Made by a program: the position numbers and the translations under genes. From Euryarchaeota archaeon UBA226 (GTDB taxonomy: Archaea; Thermoplasmatota; Poseidoniia; Poseidoniales; Poseidoniaceae): a DNA stretch of 7,507 nucleotides. The stretch's first letter is position 1. The number at the start of each line of letters is the position of its first letter. Where the stretch lies: assembly GCA_002505935.1 (NCBI GenBank), contig DAWL01000011.1:1-7507 (forward strand), in the 5' to 3' direction. The notes below the pieces were generated by a model, which saw nothing but the letters and a program-made list of their open reading frames with translations, was not told where the DNA came from and ran no database searches. Positions 1 through 5,608 of this stretch are shown one piece after another.

Positions 1-1
1 A

Positions 2-730
2 ATTTCTGACAAAGATATGGATGGCGAACCAGCATGGCAAATTGAACATGCGGGAATCGTTGAGCATTTAGCCGTGGATTCCGATGGCAATAAAATCGCT
101 CTTGGTGGAGAAGACCAAAACGATTACACCGAATCTGAACCGATTCTCATCATCGATGCCAACGCTGAGCCTAAAGAGATGGAGATAAACGTCCAAGATG
201 ACCCTTGGACAACCGACCTCGACATGGGCGGTGAAGTTAAGGAAGGGCCAAGTGAAGACATCTATTCTGATGACTTGTCCGCAATTGCAGACCTGTTGAC
301 CGATGAAGAGCGAAAACAAATGGAAGAAGGAGGGGCTGCTGAATCTCAATCCAATCTATTGTCCATGCTGAGCGGTGATATCGACATCGAAGAAATGGCA
401 GGAGATGATATCTCCGCAAACGACCTGTTATCAGGACTCGAGGCTGAAACAAAAGCTGCTAACATTCCACCGGTATCGAATGCAGGAGAGGACCAGAAGG
501 TTTCCTCAGAAGATGATGGTTCTGCAGTAGTCCTCTTGGATGGAAGCGGTTCATTCGATCCTGATGGTACTGTTGTGGAATGGTCTTGGAAAGACCGAAC
601 TGGAAACACCATCGGAGACAGCGCCAAACTGAAGGTCAAACTATCAAAGGGGACTCACCACTTTGAATTGACTGTCAAGGATAACGATGGGGCAACAACC
701 ACAGACACGACGACCGTAGTTGTTGAATGA
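2..730 (+). CDS. C-terminal part of a large beta-propeller-like/PKD-domain protein (5' end outside window)
   Basis: The reading frame is open from base 2, with no stop before the first internal ATG at 17, so the true start very likely lies upstream and this is a 3' fragment. Numbering from that ATG, residues 1-60 resemble one or two blades of a WD40/PQQ-like propeller (pattern 'HLAVDSDGNKIALGG' followed by 'PILIID'). Residues 60-148 are acidic, low in complexity and probably disordered. Residues 150-237 form a PKD-type immunoglobulin-like domain: 'PPVSNAGEDQ', then 'LDGSGSFDPDGTVVEWSW', then 'FELTVKDNDGATTTD'. PKD domains usually serve in extracellular or surface adhesion and as spacers, so an exported protein is likely, but no signal peptide can be seen because the N-terminus is missing. 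No membrane segment or sorting signal follows the PKD domain. The stop overlaps the next gene by ATGA, which implies translational coupling. The PKD call is firm; the propeller call is moderate. Confidence 0.85.
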   Translation: MSDKDMDGEPAWQIEHAGIVEHLAVDSDGNKIALGGEDQNDYTESEPILIIDANAEPKEMEINVQDDPWTTDLDMGGEVKEGPSEDIYSDDLSAIADLLTDEERKQMEEGGAAESQSNLLSMLSGDIDIEEMAGDDISANDLLSGLEAETKAANIPPVSNAGEDQKVSSEDDGSAVVLLDGSGSFDPDGTVVEWSWKDRTGNTIGDSAKLKVKLSKGTHHFELTVKDNDGATTTDTTTVVVE

Positions 731-1482
731 GCAAAGCGCTTGCGAGTGTCATGCCCGCACTGATCGAGGGATTCTTCGTTGGCCCCTTACAGATGCGTTG
801 CAGTGTAGTCACTTGTCTAGAGACAGGAGATACAATCATCATCGACGGAGGAGATGAAGCATCGCGTTTAATCGATTGGATTGAAGAGGCCAAAGGAGAT
901 GGTCCTGATGAATCAAACATGCCGGAACTTGAAATCGAGAAAAGTGTGGTTGTACTGCTCAACACCCACGCACACTTCGACCATTCTGGAGCCATCCCCC
1001 CATTGCTGGATAGATACGAGGTCGAATGGTATCTGCACGAAGGAGATCACTTCCTTCAATCGACTGCCAAACAATCTGCTGCTCGTTGGAGATTACAAGT
1101 TCCCGAACCTGCAACACCTACCAAGACATTAGAGCATGGAGATGAATTGACTTTTGGAAATCTACGCTTTGAGGTTAGACATGCTCCCGGTCATTCACTT
1201 GGCAGCGTCTGCTTGATTTTGCGAACTCCAGAAGGGGAACCAGACCATGCCTTTGTCGGAGATGTTCTATTCGCCGGAGGAGTTGGAAGAACTGATATTC
1301 CAAATTCGGGAGGAGATTGGCCTTTGTTGAAGAAGAGCATCGAAGAACAATTGTTCACTTTGGATGATGATACGGTGGTCTATCCTGGACATGGGCCGCT
1401 GACTACGATTGGTGAAGAGAGAAGGAGTAACCCATTCGTTGGAGAGGGTGCTGTTGACCCTACAAGAAATTTCTACTTTTGA
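727..1482 (+). CDS. MBL-fold metallo-hydrolase, glyoxalase II-like (YcbL type)
   Basis: This 251-residue protein is a probable cytoplasmic zinc hydrolase. The family start pattern 'FFVGPLQMRCSVVTC' (residues 16-30) leads into 'TIIIDGG'. The metal-binding signature THAHFDH lies at 80-86 (H81, H83, D85, H86). H156 is in 'APGHS', D179 in 'VGDVLF', and H222 in 'YPGHGP'. 'GRTDIP' (187-192) and the late 'NPF' are typical of small glyoxalase II-like proteins, which hydrolyse thioesters such as S-lactoylglutathione. The true substrate here is unknown, since archaea generally lack glutathione. Compared with the family, residues about 55-72 look like an acidic insertion before the metal motif. I chose the ATG at 727 because it overlaps the upstream stop (ATGA). 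An ATG at 751 would still keep the whole fold and cannot be excluded. No Shine-Dalgarno is evident, which fits coupled translation. Confidence 0.93.
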   Translation: MSKALASVMPALIEGFFVGPLQMRCSVVTCLETGDTIIIDGGDEASRLIDWIEEAKGDGPDESNMPELEIEKSVVVLLNTHAHFDHSGAIPPLLDRYEVEWYLHEGDHFLQSTAKQSAARWRLQVPEPATPTKTLEHGDELTFGNLRFEVRHAPGHSLGSVCLILRTPEGEPDHAFVGDVLFAGGVGRTDIPNSGGDWPLLKKSIEEQLFTLDDDTVVYPGHGPLTTIGEERRSNPFVGEGAVDPTRNFYF

Positions 1483-1520
1483 AGAGAACCACCAATCTCG
1501 TATGTGGGATTATTGACGAT

Positions 1521-1596
1521 TGGTAGCCCCTGGCGGATTTGAACCGCCGTCGCGAGATCCAGAGTCTCACATGATGGACCGCTACACTAAGGGGCT
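1521..1596 (-). tRNA. trnQ: tRNA-Gln (anticodon CUG), intronless, CCA encoded
   Basis: Read on the minus strand from 1596 to 1521 this folds as a complete cloverleaf. The acceptor stem is AGCCCCT (1596-1590) with AGGGGCT (1531-1525), followed by discriminator A and an encoded CCA (1523-1521). The T arm is GGCGG-TTCAAAT-CCGCC (1548-1532). The anticodon arm is TGAGA-CTCTGGA-TCTCG, with a U-G pair closing the stem and a seven-base loop; U33 is followed by CUG, which reads the glutamine codon CAG. The D arm has a three-pair stem (GTG/CAT), as in other archaeal tRNA-Gln genes, and the variable loop has four bases. Without CCA the gene is 73 nt. It is intact and has no intron. It converges with the MBL gene, leaving only 38 bases between them, and lies 57 bases downstream of the small membrane-protein gene on the same strand, so the two may share a transcript. 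Confidence 0.96.
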
Positions 1597-1618
1597 GTCA
1601 AGCGGCGGTAATGCCCTG

Positions 1619-1625
1619 TGTATTT
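1619..1625 (-). promoter_or_regulatory. Possible TATA box of tRNA-Gln
   Basis: On the minus strand the sequence GAAATACACAG (1626-1616) contains an A/T-rich core AAATACA. Its centre is about 26 bases upstream of the first tRNA base (1596), the distance expected for an archaeal TATA box if transcription begins at or near the mature 5' end. The match to consensus is only partial. The alternative is that the tRNA is processed from a transcript starting before the small gene at 1815. Confidence 0.33.
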
Positions 1626-1653
1626 CAATTCAACCGAATTGCAGGAAGAGGTT

Positions 1654-1815
1654 TCAAGCCAATCTATGCATGAACCAACGAGAGATACTTGCCACCATCA
1701 AGAAAGCGATGAACCAACCAACTGCAAGTTTGGCTAATGCCCTACGCTGACCCTTTACCTCTTCCTCATGAGCCATAACTTCGGCCAAGGGTGCAAGCGG
1801 GTCGTCTCGGCTCAT
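1654..1815 (-). CDS. Small single-pass membrane protein, 53 residues, unknown function
   Basis: An ATG at 1815-1813 opens a 53-codon frame ending in TGA at 1656-1654. The product starts 'MSRDDPLAPLAEVMAHEEEV', a charged, soluble-looking segment. It continues through a basic patch (KGQRR, residues 21-25) to one hydrophobic helix around residues 28-46 ('LAVGWFIAFLMVASISRWF') and a short basic end. This charge layout, a basic patch just before the helix, suggests that the N-terminus stays in the cytoplasm. The frame stays open further upstream, to about 2010, but that extension lies inside the Nudix gene and reads as a shadow, so I take the ATG at 1815. The gene is divergent from the Nudix-MBL gene with 53 bases between the starts, and tRNA-Gln follows it. 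I do not recognise the family. The charge and hydrophobicity pattern and the fit to an otherwise empty gap support it; a chance frame remains possible. Confidence 0.55.
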   Translation of the reverse strand: MSRDDPLAPLAEVMAHEEEVKGQRRALAKLAVGWFIAFLMVASISRWFMHRLA

Positions 1816-1868
1816 GTAGAGACGATGTAGTGAACAGGCTTGAAGACTGAGGGCGCTTCGAGAGAACG

Positions 1869-3416
1869 ATGAGCGAGATTCCCGAGGGCATGACAATCCT
1901 CGATGCAAGCCCCAGCGAGGCGCGCCCAAGCGCTTCACTGATGCTGACCAGAGATGGTCCAAAAGGTGTAGAAGTCTTGTTAGCGCGACGAGTTGAGAAC
2001 CTACCTGCATTTCCGGGATACTGGGCGTTTCCGGGAGGGGGAATCAGTAGAGTAGATCGAGAAGCAGTCGAATTGATTCAATCCCTCGGAGAAATGCCTG
2101 ACTCGATAGAGGCAGCGACTCATGCTGGAATGCACAGAGAATTGCTTGAGGAAATGGGCCTATTTATTCCATCTGCTGGAATATTGGAACCTGTCGAATC
2201 TGAATTGAGGAATAAGGTACTCAAAGACAAATCTGAATGGATGAAATTAGTCAAATCAGGAGATTTACCCTTTGCAGAAAAAGCCCTCATCGAATTGACG
2301 CGTAGAACAACCCCTGAATTCGCAGCCTTGAGGTTTGAGAATCGTTTCATGTTCATGCATTGTACTGGAGATATTCCGGAACCTGTTCTAGAGGACCAAA
2401 CTGAGTTTGATGACTTCCGATGGGATAGGCCTGAGAATTTGCTAGAAGAATGGAATGAACATCAAATCAAACTCCCACCTCCTTTGGTAACCATTTTGCA
2501 AGAGTTCGTTGAAATGATTCCAAATTTCGATGATGTGCAAGAACTCGCCAAAGACATGGCAAGACGTAGTCCCGAAGAGAAAACCATCCTTTTTGCAAGT
2601 GGAGTCGAATGTATCCCTGTTCCAACCGCTACCTTACCACCTGCAACTACGACAAATTCCTATCTTATTGGCAAGCCAGGGGGCGAGCATATTCTCATCG
2701 ATCCGGCAATCAGAACCGAGGAAGGGAAGGAAAAAATCGCAGCAGCACTGAAGCGTATGGAAGATTCGGGAGGGTCATTAATCGCTTACCTATTCACCCA
2801 TAGACACCTTGATCACCTCGGAGACATCGAGATGCTGAAATCTTTGTCAGATGCTGAAATCTGGGCCAGTCACGAGACCGCAGTTGCCCTTTCAGGGAAT
2901 GTCAATCGAATAATCATGGATGCTGACATCATAGTCCTCTCTCATCCTGGTGGTGCAGTCATGTGGAATGCCTTAGTTACTCCAGGACATTGCCCCGGAC
3001 ACGTCTGCCTGTTGAATGATGCAGGATTGGTGGCAGGTGACATGGTCGCTGGAATTGGTACTATCTTGATCCCTCCCTCAGAAGGAATGATGGAAGTATA
3101 CATCGAACAGTTGAAGCGGCTCTTGAGAATCGATCCACACCTGATTTTCCCTTCACATGGTCCAGTAATCCCACTACCTCAGAAAGTAATTAATCACTAC
3201 ATCGAACACCGTCAAGCAAGACATGACAAAGTGTTCGAGATACTACAAAGTGGACAAAGGGAATTAGCGAAAATTGCGCTTGAAGCCTATGCAGATACTC
3301 CACAGGCGCATCCGATGTTGGCTCGCCAGCAGACTCTATCTCACCTATTGGCTTGGCAAAGACAGGGCAAGGTCTCATCTGATGGCGATAATTGGACGAT
3401 TACAGGGGGCGAATGA
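1869..3416 (+). CDS. Nudix hydrolase-metallo-beta-lactamase (LACTB2-like) fusion protein
   Basis: This 515-residue protein holds two hydrolase modules. Residues 20-215 are a Nudix domain of the NUDT19/coenzyme-A-pyrophosphatase-like kind. 'FPGYWAFPGGG' (48-58) is followed by a long insertion before the catalytic helix 'HRELLEEMGLF' (89-99), which supplies the REXXEE metal ligands; the classic Nudix box is thus split, as in NUDT19-type proteins. Residues 245-440 are an MBL domain with THRHLDH at 310-316 (H311, H313, D315, H316), H374 in 'TPGHCPGH', D391 in 'AGDMVAG' and H430 in 'PSHGP'. 'HYIEHRQARHDKVFEIL' (443-459) begins a C-terminal winged-helix-like tail typical of LACTB2. Known relatives of the two halves cleave CoA-type or nucleoside diphosphates and, for LACTB2, single-stranded RNA; the actual substrates here are unknown. 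The start ATG at 1869 has only a weak purine tract (GAGAGAA) upstream. The stop directly abuts the NFACT start. All metal ligands appear intact, so both halves are probably active. Confidence 0.92.
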   Translation: MSEIPEGMTILDASPSEARPSASLMLTRDGPKGVEVLLARRVENLPAFPGYWAFPGGGISRVDREAVELIQSLGEMPDSIEAATHAGMHRELLEEMGLFIPSAGILEPVESELRNKVLKDKSEWMKLVKSGDLPFAEKALIELTRRTTPEFAALRFENRFMFMHCTGDIPEPVLEDQTEFDDFRWDRPENLLEEWNEHQIKLPPPLVTILQEFVEMIPNFDDVQELAKDMARRSPEEKTILFASGVECIPVPTATLPPATTTNSYLIGKPGGEHILIDPAIRTEEGKEKIAAALKRMEDSGGSLIAYLFTHRHLDHLGDIEMLKSLSDAEIWASHETAVALSGNVNRIIMDADIIVLSHPGGAVMWNALVTPGHCPGHVCLLNDAGLVAGDMVAGIGTILIPPSEGMMEVYIEQLKRLLRIDPHLIFPSHGPVIPLPQKVINHYIEHRQARHDKVFEILQSGQRELAKIALEAYADTPQAHPMLARQQTLSHLLAWQRQGKVSSDGDNWTITGGE

Positions 3417-5552
3417 ATGCGCGAACAGATGAGCGGTTTCGACCTCAGACGAATGTCCTGTGAATTGGGTAAACTCGCCGGAGGCTGGATGAAAAAGGCG
3501 TACCAACCTCATCATGAGCAAGTGGTTCTGAGAATCAATCCCAAGCAAGGTGTGCAACAAGACCTTGTAATCGTGCGCGGTAAACGAATATATCTTTCAA
3601 AGAGAGATAGACCGATGCCGAGTCAACCAAGTCCATTCGCCATGCTGCTCCGCAAGCACCTAGGTAATGCACGACTTGAGAAAGTTGAGCAACATGGTTT
3701 CGATCGAATACTCGTACTAACATTTGACTCAAAGGGTGGCCCTAGGCATTTGGTCATCGAATGCTTCCGCGACGGAAACATCATCCTTGCCGATGAGTCA
3801 TTCACAATCATTCAACCACTTACCCACGCAACATATGCGGGCCGTACTCTGAAAAAAGGGGAGACTTACAAATTCCCACCCGAGGCTTGCGACCCGCATG
3901 AATTGGATGAAGAAGCGATGAGGGAACTATTGCAAGCAAGCGACCGTGAAGTGGTTCGCACTTTGGCTGGGCAAGCCAACCTCGGCGGAATCTATGCTAG
4001 AGCCATTTGTGCGGCTGCCGATGTGGAAGAATCGATGCCTGCTCAAGAGTTAGCACAAAATCCAGAACAAGTGAAGGCTTTGAGCGATCATCTCGCTGAG
4101 TTACTTCGAGAACTTTCTGAATCTGAAAATGCATGGTTGATTCTGAAACAAGAAGGTATCACGGAAATCGACGAAAATGACACCAAGGCAAGAGATCTAT
4201 TCTTCAATGAAAATGCAGTTGAAGCAACTCCTGTCCTTCTCCCTGAGCACGAATCAGCAATGCTTCTGGAAATGACTTCGTTGAATCAAGCAGTAGATGC
4301 TTGGCTTGGGGCACATGATGCGATGGCGTTGGCCCGCAAAGAGACCGAAGTAGCATCTTCATCGGCTCGCGGTGGAAAGGTTGGAAGTAAAGTTGAGCGA
4401 CTTGAAAGAAGATTGGCTCAACAGGAAAGGGCTCTGCAAACATTTGATTCGGAAGTTGAAAGAATGCAGAATCTAGGACATGCTATCCGCGATGCTTGGA
4501 TGCACGTTGACGGAATATTGGTTCAGACAAGAGAAGCTGTGGAACGAATCGGTTGGGAGGAGGTCGCAGCACAATTGGACAAAACCAAGTGGCTGAAAGA
4601 CTGCAATGCTGCAAAGCGAACTCTGAGAATCGTCCTTCCAGACCATATGAATGCTGCTAGAGGCCCAGAAGTTGACATCTACCTCGATGATACTGTGCAT
4701 CAAAATGCTCAACGCTGGTTCGAGAAAGCTCGCAAGCAAAAAGAGAAGAGCATCGGGGCCAAAGAAGCCCTGATAAAGACCCACAAAGAATTGGACAAGG
4801 CTCGCAAGACGGAGAAAGAAGCGGAAGAAAGCGGCAAAGTCTCGGGAATACGTCGTTCAAGACGCCTATGGTTCGAAAATCACCGTTGGTCGATACTTGA
4901 TGGTGGACATCTGCTAATTGCAGGCAAGGATGCCAAAGGAAATGACATTTTGGTGAAAAAGCACCTACGTAGTGATGATCGATACGTTCACGCTGATCTA
5001 CATGGGGCAGCATCTGGAATAATGAAACTCAAAGCAGGTTTCATTCCTGATGAACATCCTCCTGTCAATCTACCTGAAGGAGTTCCTGCATTGCGACTAG
5101 TCGACGACATAGACGTTCCTGAATTCAGTGAAGAGGCGCAGAATCAATCTGCATCGATGGCGCTTGCATGGTCGCGCGCATGGAATGCTGGTAGAGCCGG
5201 AGGGGCAGTGTTCTGGGTAAATCCAGGTCAGGTCACTAAAACTGCAGAAACCGGAGAATATGTTGGACGTGGAGCATTTGTTATTCGCGGAAAAAGGAAT
5301 TGGATGAGAGATGTAGAAATGAATCTAGCAATAGGACTGGTGTGCATCAATTCGGTCCCGCTACTATTGTGCGGAACTGTTGATTCAGTTCCAAACATAT
5401 GCCAAAGATGGGCCAGACTCAGCCCGGGAAGAGAGCGTAAGGAAGTACTTGCTAAGCGCATCACCAAGGCGACTGGGCTAGCGGTTGAAGACGTGTTATC
5501 GGTATTGCCTGGACAATCAGACATCGCTGAAGATCATGGTTTACTGTCATAA
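3417..5552 (+). CDS. rqcH: NFACT family ribosome quality control protein (RqcH/Rqc2/NEMF/Tae2 homologue)
   Basis: NFACT proteins bind the large ribosomal subunit carrying a stalled peptidyl-tRNA and, in bacteria and eukaryotes, recruit tRNA to add C-terminal tails (Ala in bacteria, Ala/Thr in yeast). The 711 residues show the full family layout. NFACT-N covers about 1-175, with 'FDLRR' (D9) and 'FDRILVL' (D96, R97). A helix-hairpin-helix-like segment follows at about 176-210 ('REVVRTLAGQANLGGIYARA'). Coiled coil spans about 320-475, interrupted by the family hallmark 'HQNAQRWFEKARKQKEKS' (428-445). NFACT-R is at about 484-625, with 'DDRYVHADLHGAASG' and 'GAFVIRGKRNW'. A conserved tail includes 'RLSPGRERKE'. 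The start at 3417 puts the first conserved Asp at position 9, as in yeast Rqc2, whose D9, D98 and R99 are needed for tailing. An alternative ATG at 3429 would shorten that element. There is no spacer after the Nudix-MBL stop, so the two are co-translated. Confidence 0.95.
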   Translation: MREQMSGFDLRRMSCELGKLAGGWMKKAYQPHHEQVVLRINPKQGVQQDLVIVRGKRIYLSKRDRPMPSQPSPFAMLLRKHLGNARLEKVEQHGFDRILVLTFDSKGGPRHLVIECFRDGNIILADESFTIIQPLTHATYAGRTLKKGETYKFPPEACDPHELDEEAMRELLQASDREVVRTLAGQANLGGIYARAICAAADVEESMPAQELAQNPEQVKALSDHLAELLRELSESENAWLILKQEGITEIDENDTKARDLFFNENAVEATPVLLPEHESAMLLEMTSLNQAVDAWLGAHDAMALARKETEVASSSARGGKVGSKVERLERRLAQQERALQTFDSEVERMQNLGHAIRDAWMHVDGILVQTREAVERIGWEEVAAQLDKTKWLKDCNAAKRTLRIVLPDHMNAARGPEVDIYLDDTVHQNAQRWFEKARKQKEKSIGAKEALIKTHKELDKARKTEKEAEESGKVSGIRRSRRLWFENHRWSILDGGHLLIAGKDAKGNDILVKKHLRSDDRYVHADLHGAASGIMKLKAGFIPDEHPPVNLPEGVPALRLVDDIDVPEFSEEAQNQSASMALAWSRAWNAGRAGGAVFWVNPGQVTKTAETGEYVGRGAFVIRGKRNWMRDVEMNLAIGLVCINSVPLLLCGTVDSVPNICQRWARLSPGRERKEVLAKRITKATGLAVEDVLSVLPGQSDIAEDHGLLS

Positions 5553-5561
5553 TTGGTTTAC

Positions 5562-5569
5562 TTATTATA
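5562..5569 (+). promoter_or_regulatory. Probable TATA box for the 484-residue Tudor/EF-hand gene
   Basis: TTATTATA lies in the 56-base gap after the NFACT stop. Archaeal transcription usually starts about 25 bases past the box centre, which would be near 5590-5593 and leave a leader of only about 16-20 bases before the ATG at 5609. This suggests that the gene is transcribed separately from the Nudix-NFACT pair, although readthrough is also possible because no terminator is visible in the gap. Confidence 0.45.
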
Positions 5570-5593
5570 GACCGTTGAATACAATACAACATA

Positions 5594-5606
5594 CCTCCTA
5601 GGGAGG
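5594..5606 (+). promoter_or_regulatory. Shine-Dalgarno GGAGG within a small inverted repeat
   Basis: CCTCC (5594-5598), TAG, GGAGG (5602-5606) form a perfect five-pair inverted repeat with a three-base loop, directly before the ATG at 5609. GGAGG is a consensus ribosome-binding sequence but sits only two bases from the start codon, closer than usual. If the leader begins near 5590 the hairpin would hide it. Either the hairpin modulates translation or the resemblance is accidental and the transcript is nearly leaderless. Confidence 0.4.
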
Positions 5607-5608
5607 AT

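Noticed and set aside
1491..1524. Seven-base inverted repeat ACCAATC/GATTGGT between the MBL gene and tRNA-Gln
   Set aside because: The loop is about 20 bases, there is no T tract, and the right arm includes the encoded CCA of the tRNA. Chance is more likely than a terminator.
1520..1750. A 76-codon plus-strand frame ('MVAPGGFEPPSRDPESH...')
   Set aside because: It runs through the tRNA-Gln gene on the opposite strand. Peptides of the 'APGGFEPPSR' kind are a familiar artefact of translating antisense tRNA.
1816..1868. A bidirectional promoter between the small gene and the Nudix gene
   Set aside because: The 53 bases are mixed in composition and I could not see a convincing TATA box in either direction.
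1816..2010. N-terminal extension of the small minus-strand frame to 118 codons
   Set aside because: The extra part lies inside the Nudix coding region, is rich in Ser, Arg and Leu like a shadow frame, and would overlap a well-supported gene.
4657..5013. A 118-codon minus-strand frame within the NFACT gene
   Set aside because: It lies antisense within conserved NFACT coding sequence; there is no independent evidence for it.
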